Source: UMGS1601 sp900553335
GTDB lineage: Bacteria > Bacillota > Clostridia > Oscillospirales > Ruminococcaceae
Reading direction: 5' to 3'
DNA length: 64,000 bases
Assembly (NCBI GenBank): GCA_937920725.1
Contig: CALEUW010000028.1
Coordinates: 15,063-79,062, forward strand
The notes beneath the pieces are model-generated. The model ran no database searches, was not told the origin of the DNA, and worked only from the letters and a program-made list of their open reading frames with translations. Position 1 is the stretch's first letter, and every line of letters begins with the position of its first letter. Shown here in pieces: positions 33,627-42,289 of the stretch. Both the position numbers and the translations under genes were made by a program.

Positions 33627-33884
33627 GTGAGCGAAAGAAATCTTAGAAAAACAAGAGTGGGTAAAGTTGTTTCAAACAAGATGGACAAGACGATCGTTGT
33701 TGCTATTGAGGACAACGTTTCACACCCTCTTTACAAAAAGATCATAAAGAGAACCGTTAAGCTCAAGGCACACGATGAAGAAAACGTTTGCAACATCGGC
33801 GATAAGGTTGAGGTTATGGAAACAAGACCTTTATCAAAGGATAAGAGATGGCGCTTAACAAAGGTTATCGAGCAGGCTAAGTAA
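33627..33884 (+). CDS. rpsQ: 30S ribosomal protein S17
   Basis: This 85-residue OB-fold primary binder of 16S rRNA starts at GTG with AAGGAGG upstream. RKTRVGKVVSNKMDKTIVV and TRPLSKDKRWRL are conserved. Confidence 0.98.
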   Translation: MSERNLRKTRVGKVVSNKMDKTIVVAIEDNVSHPLYKKIIKRTVKLKAHDEENVCNIGDKVEVMETRPLSKDKRWRLTKVIEQAK

Positions 33885-33899
33885 TTTTAAAGTTATGGT

Positions 33900-33927
33900 T
33901 TTAAAGAGGAATTCTTCTCCTCTTTAA
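33900..33927 (+). other. hairpin between rpsQ and rplN
   Basis: TTTAAAGAGGA pairs with TCCTCTTTAAA over a short loop in the 81-base junction between the S10 and spc parts. A few A rather than T residues follow, so it is unlikely to be a strong terminator. RNA processing or stability control is possible. Confidence 0.5.
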
Positions 33928-33965
33928 AAACCGGTTTTTGAGATTTACGAAAGGAGGAACGCACT

Positions 33966-34334
33966 GTGATTCAAATGCAAACTTACCTGAAGGTTGCTGA
34001 TAACACCGGAGCTAAGGAGCTTATGTGTATCAGAGTTTTAGGTGGATCCCGCAGAAGATATGCAAACATCGGTGACGTTGTCGTTGCTTCAGTTAAAAAA
34101 GCAACACCGGGCGGCGTTGTAAAGAAAGGCGATGTTGTTAAAGCAGTAATCGTTCGTTCAGCAAGCGGTTTAAGAAGAGAGGATGGAACATACATCCGTT
34201 TCGACGAGAACGCTGCTGTTATAATAAGAGAAGATAAAAACCCAAGAGGAACCCGTATTTTCGGACCTGTTGCAAGAGAGCTTCGTGAAAAGGAATACAT
34301 GAAAATCCTTTCGCTTGCTCCGGAAGTTCTTTAA
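33966..34334 (+). CDS. rplN: 50S ribosomal protein L14
   Basis: This 122-residue protein starts at GTG behind AAAGGAGG. It begins IQMQTYLKVADNTGAKE and contains RREDGTYIRFDENAAVII and PRGTRIFGPVARELR. It opens the spc segment. Confidence 0.98.
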   Translation: MIQMQTYLKVADNTGAKELMCIRVLGGSRRRYANIGDVVVASVKKATPGGVVKKGDVVKAVIVRSASGLRREDGTYIRFDENAAVIIREDKNPRGTRIFGPVARELREKEYMKILSLAPEVL

Positions 34335-34352
34335 TTTGGAGGTGTCGTTTTG

Positions 34353-34676
34353 ATGAATAAGTTACATGTTAAAACCGGCGACACTGTAGTTGTTCTTTCC
34401 GGTAAGGAAAAGGGCAAGAAAGGTAAGATACTTCAGGTATCTCCAAAGGAGCGCAAGGTTATTATTGAAGGCGTGAATATGTGCACAAAGCACGTTAAGC
34501 CAAGAAGACAGGGCGAAGCAGGCGGAATAGTTAAGGCTGAGGCTGCAATGTATGCTTGCAAGGTAATGCCTGTTTGTCCAAAATGCGGAAAGCCAACAAG
34601 AGTCGGACACAAGGTTCTTGAGGACGGCTCAAAGGTTCGTGTTTGCAAAAACGCTAACTGCGGCGAAGAGTTTTAA
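34353..34676 (+). CDS. rplX: 50S ribosomal protein L24
   Basis: This protein of 107 residues has a KOW motif (LHVKTGDTVVVLSGKEKGKKG) and a C-terminal zinc-ribbon-like Cys set (VCPKCG ... VCKNANCG), the form found in many Firmicutes. The ATG at 34353 is chosen; an adjacent TTG at 34350 is equally spaced from GGAGGT and cannot be excluded. Confidence 0.96.
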   Translation: MNKLHVKTGDTVVVLSGKEKGKKGKILQVSPKERKVIIEGVNMCTKHVKPRRQGEAGGIVKAEAAMYACKVMPVCPKCGKPTRVGHKVLEDGSKVRVCKNANCGEEF

Positions 34677-34692
34677 TCAGGAGGAGTAAACG

Positions 34693-35238
34693 ATGGCTAC
34701 AAATTTAAAAGAATTATATGTTAGCAGCGTAGCTCCTGCTATGATGAAAAAATTTGGCTACAAAAACGTAATGCAGATTCCAAAGCTTGATAAGGTTGTT
34801 ATAAACGTGGGCTGCGGAGAGGCTAAGGATAATTCAAAGATAGTTGATGCTATCATGAAGGATCTTGCAACTATCACAGGTCAGAAGCCGATCGCTTGTA
34901 AAGCAAAGAAGTCGGTCGCAAACTTTAAGCTTCGTGACGGACAGATAATCGGAGTTAAGGTAACACTCAGAGCTGACAAGATGTATGAATTCGTTGACAG
35001 GCTCTTTAACGTTGCTTTTCCTCGTGTTCGTGACTTCAGAGGAATCAATGCAAACTCATTCGACGGAAGAGGAAACTACTCAACAGGAATTAAAGAGCAG
35101 CTTATCTTCCCTGAAATCGAATATGATAAGATTGACAAGGTACGTGGTATGGACATCAACTTTATCACTACTGCAAACACTGACGAAGAAGCAAAGGAAT
35201 TGCTCTCACTCATGGGCGCACCTTTTGCTGATAAGTAA
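34693..35238 (+). CDS. rplE: 50S ribosomal protein L5
   Basis: This 181-residue protein binds 5S rRNA and contacts P-site tRNA. Conserved pieces include NVMQIPKLDKVVINVGCGE, FPRVRDFRGI and GRGNYSTGIKEQLIFPEI. Confidence 0.98.
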   Translation: MATNLKELYVSSVAPAMMKKFGYKNVMQIPKLDKVVINVGCGEAKDNSKIVDAIMKDLATITGQKPIACKAKKSVANFKLRDGQIIGVKVTLRADKMYEFVDRLFNVAFPRVRDFRGINANSFDGRGNYSTGIKEQLIFPEIEYDKIDKVRGMDINFITTANTDEEAKELLSLMGAPFADK

Positions 35239-35260
35239 GAAATAAGAGGAGGAAATAAAA

Positions 35261-35446
35261 ATGGCAAAGAAGGCTATGGTAAATAAACAGCAGGCAACGC
35301 CTAAGTTTTCTACTCGTTCTTACAACAGATGTAAGATCTGCGGAAGACCGCACGCATATCTGAGAAAGTTCGGCATCTGCCGTATCTGCTTCAGAGAGCT
35401 TGCACACAAAGGTCAAATTCCGGGTGTTAAGAAGGCTAGCTGGTAA
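35261..35446 (+). CDS. rpsZ: 30S ribosomal protein S14, zinc type
   Basis: This is the 61-residue short form. Four cysteines in two CxxC pairs (CKICGRPHAY and GICRICFRE) show it to be the zinc-binding S14 paralog used by Firmicutes. Confidence 0.98.
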   Translation: MAKKAMVNKQQATPKFSTRSYNRCKICGRPHAYLRKFGICRICFRELAHKGQIPGVKKASW

Positions 35447-35475
35447 AGAAATTTTATTAAAGGAGGTTAACTAGC

Positions 35476-35874
35476 ATGCAAATTACTGATACAATAGCTG
35501 ATTTATTGACCAGAATTCGTAATGCAAGTTCTGCAAAGCACGCAACAGTTGACGTTCCTGCATCTAATATGAAAAAGTCCATAACACAGATTCTTGTTGA
35601 CGAAGGATATGTAAAGGACTTTCAGTTCATTGAAGACGGAAAGCAGGGTATCATTAGAATTACTCTAAAATACGATGAGAACAACTCGCCGATCATTTCA
35701 GGACTTAGAAGAGTTTCAAAGCCGGGTCTTAGAATCTACTCGAGCTGTGAGGAAATGCCTAAGGTAATGAAAGGCCTCGGAGTAGCAATTATCTCTACTT
35801 CTAAGGGTATTGTTACTGACAAGAAAGCAAGAGAGCTTAATGTCGGAGGAGAAGTTCTTGCATTTGTCTGGTAA
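35476..35874 (+). CDS. rpsH: 30S ribosomal protein S8
   Basis: This 132-residue protein is the central-domain 16S binder. It begins ITDTIADLLTRIRNA and ends with ISTSKGIVTDKKARE and GGEVLAFVW, as in the family. S8 autoregulates the spc operon in E. coli; no matching site was recognised here. Confidence 0.98.
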   Translation: MQITDTIADLLTRIRNASSAKHATVDVPASNMKKSITQILVDEGYVKDFQFIEDGKQGIIRITLKYDENNSPIISGLRRVSKPGLRIYSSCEEMPKVMKGLGVAIISTSKGIVTDKKARELNVGGEVLAFVW

Positions 35875-35889
35875 GGAGGACTAAAGATT

Positions 35890-36435
35890 ATGTCAAGAAT
35901 CGGTAATAAACCAATTAGTGTTCCGGCCGGAGTAGATGTAAACATTGCTGAGGGTAATGTGGTTACTGTTAAGGGCCCTAAGGGAACACTTACAAAAGAA
36001 TTACACAAGGATATGATAATCACTTGTGAGGGAAGCGAAATTAAGGTTGAGCGTCCTTCTGAGGTTAAAATGCACAAGTCGCTTCACGGATTGACAAGAA
36101 CGCTTATCAACAACATGATTGAAGGTGTTACAAACGGATTTTCAAAGACTCTCGAAATTGAGGGAGTTGGATACAGAGCAGCAAAGCAGGGTAAGGATCT
36201 CGTTATGAACCTTGGTTATTCACACCAGGTTGTCATGTCTGAAACTGATGACATCGCTATCGAAGTTCCTGCACCTAATAAGGTTGTTATAAGCGGTATC
36301 GACAAGCAGAAGGTTGGTCAGTATGCTTCAGAAGTCCGTGAAAAACGCCCTCCGGAGCCTTACAAGGGTAAAGGTATTCGTTACGAAGGTGAGAGAATCA
36401 TTCGTAAAGAGGGTAAAGCCGGTAAGGGTAAATAA
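35890..36435 (+). CDS. rplF: 50S ribosomal protein L6
   Basis: This 181-residue protein is two repeats of one fold. SRIGNKPISVPAGV starts it; the C-terminal KRPPEPYKGKGIRYEGE signature binds near the sarcin-ricin loop. Confidence 0.98.
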   Translation: MSRIGNKPISVPAGVDVNIAEGNVVTVKGPKGTLTKELHKDMIITCEGSEIKVERPSEVKMHKSLHGLTRTLINNMIEGVTNGFSKTLEIEGVGYRAAKQGKDLVMNLGYSHQVVMSETDDIAIEVPAPNKVVISGIDKQKVGQYASEVREKRPPEPYKGKGIRYEGERIIRKEGKAGKGK

Positions 36436-36456
36436 GAGAAAGGAGTGTAAAATACT

Positions 36457-36813
36457 ATGGTTAAAAAGGCTGATAAAGCATTGGCTAGAGCTAAAAGACA
36501 CGCTAAGATCCGTAGAAAAATTTCGGGAACACCAGAGTGTCCGCGTTTGAGTGTATTTCGCTCCGCTAAGCATATATACGCACAAATCATCGACGACGTA
36601 AACGGCGTTACACTTGCAGCTGCATCATCTCTCGCTCTTAAGATCGAGGACGGAGCAAATGCAGAAGGCGCTAAGAAGGTCGGCGAGGCAATCGCAAAGG
36701 CTGCCGCTGATAAAGGTATCGAAAATGTTGTTTTCGACAGAGGAGGATATCTCTATCACGGAAGAGTCAAGGAGCTTGCAGAAGGCGCGCGTGAGGGCGG
36801 ACTCAAGTTCTAA
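36457..36813 (+). CDS. rplR: 50S ribosomal protein L18
   Basis: This 118-residue 5S rRNA-binding protein contains KIRRKISGTPECPRLSVFRS and VVFDRGGYLYHGRVKELA. Confidence 0.98.
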   Translation: MVKKADKALARAKRHAKIRRKISGTPECPRLSVFRSAKHIYAQIIDDVNGVTLAAASSLALKIEDGANAEGAKKVGEAIAKAAADKGIENVVFDRGGYLYHGRVKELAEGAREGGLKF

Positions 36814-36870
36814 GACAGAAATTTGTGCATCACAGAAATTTCTGTGAGAGTTATTAAGGAGGTAATACTT

Positions 36871-37371
36871 TTGGCTTTAATAGATGCTTCTAACATGGAA
36901 CTCGAAGAAAAGGTAGTTGCTATTAACAGAGTATCAAAAACTGTTAAGGGCGGACGTATCATGAAGTTCTCGGCTCTTATCGTTGTCGGAGATGGAAACG
37001 GAATCGTAGGCTTCGGTCTTGGTAAGGCAAGCGAGGTTCCGGACGCTATCCGCAAGGGTATTGAGGACGCAAAGAAGAACCTTATCAAAGTTTCATTAAG
37101 AGGAACAACAATTCCGCATGAGATAATCGGAGCATTCGGAGCAGGCAGAGTTTTAATGAAACCTGCTGCACCCGGTACCGGAGTTATCGCCGGCGGCCCT
37201 GTCAGAGCGGTAATTGAGATGGCAGGAATCAAGGATATCAGAACAAAATCACTTCGTTCAAACAATCCTTGCAATGTAGTAAGAGCTACAATCAACGGCC
37301 TTGCATCTGTAAGCTCAGCTGAAGAGGTTGCAGCAAAAAGAGGCAAGACAGTTAAAGAAATACTTGGCTAA
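36871..37371 (+). CDS. rpsE: 30S ribosomal protein S5
   Basis: This 166-residue protein bears on decoding fidelity. The TTG at 36871 is the start because AAGGAGG lies 8 bases upstream and the product then begins MALIDASNMELEEKVV, as in relatives; the longer frame has no ribosome site. RVSKTVKGGRIMKFSALIVVG and PGTGVIAGGPVRAV are conserved. Confidence 0.96.
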   Translation: MALIDASNMELEEKVVAINRVSKTVKGGRIMKFSALIVVGDGNGIVGFGLGKASEVPDAIRKGIEDAKKNLIKVSLRGTTIPHEIIGAFGAGRVLMKPAAPGTGVIAGGPVRAVIEMAGIKDIRTKSLRSNNPCNVVRATINGLASVSSAEEVAAKRGKTVKEILG

Positions 37372-37385
37372 GGAGGACTTGAAAA

Positions 37386-37565
37386 ATGGCAAACTTAAAA
37401 ATTACATTGGTTAAGAGCCTTAACTCTAAGACTAAGAATCAAATTGCTGTTGCTGAGTCACTTGGTCTTAAAAAAATCGGTGCGGTAACAGTTCAGCCGG
37501 ACAACGCACAGACACAAGGTAAAATTAAGAAGATCTCGCATCTTATTAAGGTTACTGAGGCTTAA
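37386..37565 (+). CDS. rpmD: 50S ribosomal protein L30
   Basis: This short gene of 59 codons reads MANLKITLVKSLNSKTKNQ and continues with VAESLGLKKIGAV. It lies between rpsE and rplO with AAGGAGG upstream of the ATG, the expected place for L30 in the spc operon. Confidence 0.97.
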   Translation: MANLKITLVKSLNSKTKNQIAVAESLGLKKIGAVTVQPDNAQTQGKIKKISHLIKVTEA

Positions 37566-37581
37566 GGGAGGTGCGTGAATA

Positions 37582-38022
37582 ATGAAATTACATGAACTTT
37601 CACCGGCAAAGGGCGCTACTAAGGACATTAAGAGAATTGGTAGAGGTCACGGTTCGGGACAGGGTAAAACCGCTGGTAAGGGACACAAGGGTCAGAAGGC
37701 TCGTTCCGGCGGCGGAATAAGACCCGGATTTGAGGGAGGTCAGACTTCTCTCGCAAGAAGAACTCCTAAGAGAGGATTTAACAATATCTTCGCTAAGAAG
37801 TTCGCAGTAGTAAACGTAAGCGATCTTGAAAAGTTTAACGATGGAATTATTGTTGATAAGGAGCTTTTAGAGGCGTCAGGTCTTGTAAATGGAAGCTATG
37901 ATGCAATTAAGATCCTCGGAAACGGAGAGCTTACAAAGAAAATTACAGTAAAGGCTGATGCTTTTACAAAGACAGCCGCAGAAAAGATTGAAAAGGCAGG
38001 CGGAAAGGCAGAGGTGGTTTAA
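37582..38022 (+). CDS. rplO: 50S ribosomal protein L15
   Basis: This 146-residue protein has the glycine-rich N-terminal arm RIGRGHGSGQGKTAGKGHKG and GFEGGQTSLARRTPKRGF. It ends one base before the secY start codon. Confidence 0.98.
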   Translation: MKLHELSPAKGATKDIKRIGRGHGSGQGKTAGKGHKGQKARSGGGIRPGFEGGQTSLARRTPKRGFNNIFAKKFAVVNVSDLEKFNDGIIVDKELLEASGLVNGSYDAIKILGNGELTKKITVKADAFTKTAAEKIEKAGGKAEVV

Positions 38023-38023
38023 A

Positions 38024-39346
38024 GTGTTACAGACTTTAAGAAACGCATGGAAAGTTGCGGACCTTAGAAAAAAGATATTGTTCACACTTTTTATCATCAT
38101 CATCTACCGTATCGGAGGAGCTATTCCGGTTCCTTTTCTTGACGCAACGACTGTTCAGGCATGGTTTGAATCAAATTCGGGTACAGGTAACTTTTTTAAC
38201 TACTTGAATATGCTTTCAGGAGGAACCTTCTCTCAGGCAACATTACTTTGTCTGTCGATTTCTCCATATATCAATGCATCGATCATCATTCAGCTTCTGA
38301 CATACGCTATTCCGCCTCTTGAGAGAATGGCTAAGGAAGGTCAGGAGGGAAGAAAGAAGATCAATAAGATTACAAGATATACGGCTTTGGCGATTTCAAT
38401 CTTCCAGGGCTGGGCATACTATCTAACTCTTAAAAATACTGCAAAAGCGGTTACTTATACACAGGGCTTCGCAGGTATTTTTGCAGAGATAGTAATTATA
38501 GCTTGCTTTACAGCAGGTTCGGCTCTCGTAATCTGGCTTGGTGATCAGATCAATGAGAAGGGTATCGGAAACGGTATTTCAATGCTTCTCTTCGCAGGTA
38601 TCATTGCAAGAGGACCTCAGGCTGTTTTGATGCTTATAGAGTATATCAAGACGGGTGAAATGAGATATATCATAATGGTTCCGGTAATCATTATAATTTT
38701 CATTTTGATGATTGCATTTATAATCTTTATGGATAATGCAGAAAGAAGAATTCCTATCCAGTATGCAAAGAGAGTAGTCGGAAGAAAGATGTACGGCGGA
38801 CAAAACTCATATATTCCTATTAAGGTTGCAATGAGCGGAGTGCTTCCTATCATCTTTGCTATGAGCTTTATGTCACTTCCGTCAACGCTTGAACTATTTA
38901 TTGCAGACCCGGGAAGTAATGCTGAAGGCTTCTGGAAATCGTTCTATCACGGACTTCTTCAGTGGTTCAGCACAGACAGCATTTTCTATGCTGTACTTTA
39001 TTTCCTTCTCATCATTGGATTTAACTACTTCTATGTTTCGATGCAGTATAATCCGATCGAGATTGCGAATAACCTTCGTCAGAATAACGGAGGAATTCCG
39101 GGAATTCGTCCGGGAAAACCGACAAGCGATTTCATCAAGAGAGTTCTTTCAAAGATCACTCTTGTCGGAGCAATATTCTTAGGAATAATCGCTATTTTCC
39201 CGATTTTCTTTGCAAAATTCTCAGGAGTATCGGGAATCGCTATGGGAGGAACATCAATCCTCATTATTGTAAGCGTAGCGCTTGAAACTGTTCGTACACT
39301 TGAATCTCAGATGATGATGCGTCATCATAAGGGCTTCTTGGAATAA
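38024..39346 (+). CDS. secY: protein translocase subunit SecY
   Basis: SecY is the channel of the Sec translocon, with ten membrane segments in 440 residues. The GTG at 38024 gives MLQTLRNAWKVADLRKKILFT, the usual SecY beginning, with GAGGTGG upstream; a longer frame overlapping rplO is rejected. RIPIQYAKR, the NPIEIANNLRQNNGGIPGIRPG loop and the C-terminal QMMMRHHKGFLE are typical. Confidence 0.97.
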   Translation: MLQTLRNAWKVADLRKKILFTLFIIIIYRIGGAIPVPFLDATTVQAWFESNSGTGNFFNYLNMLSGGTFSQATLLCLSISPYINASIIIQLLTYAIPPLERMAKEGQEGRKKINKITRYTALAISIFQGWAYYLTLKNTAKAVTYTQGFAGIFAEIVIIACFTAGSALVIWLGDQINEKGIGNGISMLLFAGIIARGPQAVLMLIEYIKTGEMRYIIMVPVIIIIFILMIAFIIFMDNAERRIPIQYAKRVVGRKMYGGQNSYIPIKVAMSGVLPIIFAMSFMSLPSTLELFIADPGSNAEGFWKSFYHGLLQWFSTDSIFYAVLYFLLIIGFNYFYVSMQYNPIEIANNLRQNNGGIPGIRPGKPTSDFIKRVLSKITLVGAIFLGIIAIFPIFFAKFSGVSGIAMGGTSILIIVSVALETVRTLESQMMMRHHKGFLE

Positions 39347-39366
39347 AAGGCGAAAGGAAAGGGCTT

Positions 39367-39999
39367 ATGAATCTGATTTTATTAGGTGCACCCGGTGCAG
39401 GAAAGGGAACACAGGCTGAGGTTATTTGCGAGGCTTTGAAGATTCCTACAATTTCTACAGGAAATATGCTCAGAGCTGCTGTTAAAAACGGCACAAAGAG
39501 CGGTCTTGAAGCTAAAAGTTTTATGGACAGCGGAAAGCTTGTTCCTGACGAGGTTGTAATCGGAATTTTAAAGGATAGAATTGCTGAGGACGATTGTAAG
39601 AATGGTTTTATTCTTGATGGATTCCCGAGAACAGTTCCACAGGCTGAGGCTCTTGACAATATGGGTGTTACAATCGACAAGGTTGTAGAAATATATGTTC
39701 CTGATGAAAAGATCAAGCAAAGACTTTCGGGAAGAAGAGTTTGCGAAGGCTGCGGAAATTCATATCACGTTGATTTTAAGCCTACAAAGGTTGAGGGCAT
39801 TTGCGACGCTTGCGGCGCTAAGACGGTAATCCGTAAGGACGATGAACCGGCAACGGTTGAGTCTCGTCTTAAGATTTACCACGAGCAGACTGCTCCGCTT
39901 AAGGGCTATTATGAAAAGCAGGGTAAGCTTGTTACAGTTGAGGGACAGGAGGAAGTTGCCGATACCTCTCGTTTAACACTTGCCGCTGTAAACGGATAG
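39367..39999 (+). CDS. adk: adenylate kinase
   Basis: This enzyme equilibrates ATP + AMP with 2 ADP. It has 210 residues with the P-loop GAPGAGKGT (7-15). The long LID has the zinc-binding Cys set of Gram-positive forms (VCEGCG ... ICDACG), and LDGFPRT is the AMP-site signature. It follows secY as in most Firmicutes. Confidence 0.98.
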   Translation: MNLILLGAPGAGKGTQAEVICEALKIPTISTGNMLRAAVKNGTKSGLEAKSFMDSGKLVPDEVVIGILKDRIAEDDCKNGFILDGFPRTVPQAEALDNMGVTIDKVVEIYVPDEKIKQRLSGRRVCEGCGNSYHVDFKPTKVEGICDACGAKTVIRKDDEPATVESRLKIYHEQTAPLKGYYEKQGKLVTVEGQEEVADTSRLTLAAVNG

Positions 40000-40013
40000 A
40001 AAAGAGCAATTAA

Positions 40014-40769
40014 ATGATTTCTATAAAATCAGCAAAAGAAATAGAAATGATGAAAAAGGCGGGAAGGATCACGGCCGGTGCGCTTAAGCATGCCGGTGAG
40101 GTTATTACTGCCGGAATGACAACCTACGAGCTTGACAAAATCATAAACAGATATATCGTGTCGCACGGGGCAAAGCCTTCGTTCTTAGGATACGGCGGAT
40201 TCCCTGGAAGCGCATGTATATCTGTTAATGATGAGGTTATTCACGGTATTCCCGGATCAAGGAAGCTTGTAGACGGTGACATTGTTTCAGTCGATGTGGG
40301 AGCTTATATTGATGGCTTTCACGGAGATAGCGCAAAAACATTTACTGTCGGAAATGTATCCGATGAAGCTCGTGCGCTTTTGAAGTCTACAGAGGAAAGC
40401 CTATACAAAGCTATTTCTCTTGCAAAGCCCGGAGTAAGGCTCGGAGATTTGGGCTTTGCAATTCAAAAGTATAACGAGGATAACGGTTATTCCGTTGTAA
40501 GACAGTTTGTAGGACACGGCGTAGGAAGAGAGCTTCACGAAGATCCTGAAGTTCCGAACTTCGGGCGAGAGGGAAGAGGAATCCGTCTGATAGAGGGCAT
40601 GGTAATAGCCATCGAACCTATGATAAACATGGGTACGGAGAGAGTTTATGTAATGCCTGATGAGTGGACGGTAAGAACCTATGACGGAAAACTGTCGGCT
40701 CACTTTGAGCATACAATTGCCATTACAGAAAACGGAGCGGTGATTTTGACTGATCCTGACATTAAGTAA
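40014..40769 (+). CDS. map: methionine aminopeptidase, type I
   Basis: This 251-residue enzyme removes the initiator Met. The metal-binding set of the pita-bread fold is visible in VSVDVGAYIDGFHGDSAKT (two Asp), GHGVGRELHEDP (His), IAIEPM (Glu) and the final SAHFEHTIAI (Glu). The ribosome site is weak, which is common for map within this operon. Confidence 0.97.
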   Translation: MISIKSAKEIEMMKKAGRITAGALKHAGEVITAGMTTYELDKIINRYIVSHGAKPSFLGYGGFPGSACISVNDEVIHGIPGSRKLVDGDIVSVDVGAYIDGFHGDSAKTFTVGNVSDEARALLKSTEESLYKAISLAKPGVRLGDLGFAIQKYNEDNGYSVVRQFVGHGVGRELHEDPEVPNFGREGRGIRLIEGMVIAIEPMINMGTERVYVMPDEWTVRTYDGKLSAHFEHTIAITENGAVILTDPDIK

Positions 40770-40790
40770 AGGCATTGTAATATAAATCAA

Positions 40791-40890
40791 GCATTTTGTC
40801 GGCGGGTCGAAGCTAACGCAGTGTTGCAGCGTGAGCAACGACGGCTCTGGTGAAGTCAGAGTTCATTTCACCCTTGCTGACAAGAAATGC
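40791..40890 (+). ncRNA. candidate structured RNA between map and infA
   Basis: A closing stem pairs GCATTTTGTC (40791-40800) with GACAAGAAATGC (40879-40890), with a two-base bulge, and continues as GGGT/ACCC (40804-40807 with 40870-40873). Inside are two hairpins, GTTGC/GCAAC (40823-40839) and CTCTG/CAGAG (40845-40861). This gives a three-way junction in the 216-base map-infA gap, where no gene is found. It resembles a ribosomal-type leader, but I do not recognise the family. Confidence 0.5.
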
Positions 40891-40985
40891 GATTAAATAG
40901 CTAATAAGTTACAAAGGCGTTGAGTGAGTTTAAAACCCAAAACAAAACTCAATCAGGCCGCCAACCTTTAAAAGGGGTGTAAATT

Positions 40986-41207
40986 ATGTCAAAAAGCGAT
41001 GCTATCGAGGTTGAGGGAGTAGTTAAGGAAGCTTTAAGAAATACAACTTTTCGTGTTGAGCTTCAAAACGGACATGAGATTTTAGCTCATATCTCCGGAA
41101 AACTGAGAACAAATTACATTCGTATCGTTCCCGGTGACAAGGTAACGGTCGAAATGTCGCCTTATGATTTGACTAAGGGAAGAATCACCTGGCGCTCAAA
41201 AGAATAA
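40986..41207 (+). CDS. infA: translation initiation factor IF-1
   Basis: This 73-residue OB-fold protein occupies the A site during initiation. KSDAIEVEGVVKEALRNTTF and PGDKVTVEMSPYDLTKGRITWR are the family core. Confidence 0.98.
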   Translation: MSKSDAIEVEGVVKEALRNTTFRVELQNGHEILAHISGKLRTNYIRIVPGDKVTVEMSPYDLTKGRITWRSKE

Positions 41208-41230
41208 AGAGCAAAGGGTACAGTCGTTTA

Positions 41231-41257
41231 CGAAAGCTTTAGTTTTAAGAGCTTTCG
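41231..41257 (+). other. hairpin between infA and rpmJ
   Basis: CGAAAGCT pairs with AGCTTTCG over an 11-base AT-rich loop, followed by GGGTATATTTAAA. There is no proper T-run, so it is probably not a strong terminator. Confidence 0.5.
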
Positions 41258-41281
41258 GGTATATTTAAAGGAGGTATTTCA

Positions 41282-41395
41282 ATGAAAGTAAGACCTTCAG
41301 TTAAGCCAATGTGCGAAAAGTGCAAGATCATCAAGAGAAAGGGTAAGGTAATGGTTATTTGCCAAAACCCAAAGCATAAGCAGAGACAGGGCTAA
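41282..41395 (+). CDS. rpmJ: 50S ribosomal protein L36
   Basis: This 37-codon gene reads MKVRPSVKPMCEKCKIIKR. Cys11, Cys14, Cys27 and His32 form the zinc site of the C+ form. AAGGAGG precedes the ATG. It lies between infA and rpsM as expected. Confidence 0.98.
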   Translation: MKVRPSVKPMCEKCKIIKRKGKVMVICQNPKHKQRQG

Positions 41396-41423
41396 CTTAA
41401 AAAAATGGAGGTGCAGCTAATTT

Positions 41424-41792
41424 ATGGCTCGTATTGCTGGTATTGACCTTCCGAAGGGTAAGAGAGTTGAGGTAGGACTTACTTATATCTACGGAATCGG
41501 TCCAAACATTGCAACAAAGATTCTCAAGGAAACAGGAGTTAACCCTGATACAAGAGTTAAGGATCTTTCTGAGGACGATGTTGCAAAACTTCGTGAGTAT
41601 ATTGACAAGAATCTTACTGTTGAGGGTGACTTGAGAAGAAAGGTTGCTCTTAATATCAAAAGACTCGTTGAAATCGGTTGTTACAGAGGCGTTCGTCACA
41701 GAAAGGGTCTTCCTGTAAGAGGACAGAAAACAAAGACAAACGCAAGAACTCGCAAGGGTCCTAAGAAGACAATCGCTAACAAGAAGAAGTAA
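41424..41792 (+). CDS. rpsM: 30S ribosomal protein S13
   Basis: This 122-residue head protein contacts the P-site tRNA. ARIAGIDLPKGKRVEVGLTY and RGVRHRKGLPVRGQKTKTNA are diagnostic. It opens the alpha segment. Confidence 0.98.
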   Translation: MARIAGIDLPKGKRVEVGLTYIYGIGPNIATKILKETGVNPDTRVKDLSEDDVAKLREYIDKNLTVEGDLRRKVALNIKRLVEIGCYRGVRHRKGLPVRGQKTKTNARTRKGPKKTIANKKK

Positions 41793-41808
41793 GGGAGGGA
41801 TATAGAAC

Positions 41809-42204
41809 ATGGCTCAGCCAAAGAAAAAGGTTATTCGTCGCCGTAAGGACAGAAAGAATATTGAACAGGGACAGGTTCATATCCAGTCCACATTCAACAA
41901 CACAATCGTTACTATCACCGATATGCAGGGAAATGCTATTTCGTGGGCATCTGCAGGCGGACTCGGCTTCAGGGGTTCAAAGAAGTCTACGCCGTTCGCA
42001 GCTCAGACAGCTGCAGAAACAGCTGCTAAGGCTGCTAAGGAGCATGGACTCAAGAGCGTTGAAGTATATGTAAAAGGACCGGGTGCAGGAAGAGAAGCTG
42101 CTATCAGAGCGCTTCAGACTGAGGAGCTTGAGGTAAGACTCATCAAGGACGTTACTCCTATTCCTCACAACGGATGCCGCCCGCCTAAGAGAAGAAGAGT
42201 ATAA
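41809..42204 (+). CDS. rpsK: 30S ribosomal protein S11
   Basis: This 131-residue platform protein has HIQSTFNNTIVTITD, KSTPFAAQTAAE and the final PIPHNGCRPPKRRRV, all conserved. Confidence 0.98.
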   Translation: MAQPKKKVIRRRKDRKNIEQGQVHIQSTFNNTIVTITDMQGNAISWASAGGLGFRGSKKSTPFAAQTAAETAAKAAKEHGLKSVEVYVKGPGAGREAAIRALQTEELEVRLIKDVTPIPHNGCRPPKRRRV

Positions 42205-42214
42205 TTTTTACAAA

Positions 42215-42260
42215 ACCAAGTTTAAAGTTTGCTTGGTGTCCGATAATGAAAGAGATCGGA
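42215..42260 (+). other. two hairpins upstream of rpsD
   Basis: ACCAAG/CTTGGT (42215-42237) is followed directly by TCCGAT/ATCGGA (42239-42260) in the 85-base rpsK-rpsD gap. S4 autoregulates its mRNA in several bacteria, so a translational operator is possible but unproven. Confidence 0.45.
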
Positions 42261-42289
42261 TACAAAATTGAAAAACGGAGGAATTTACT

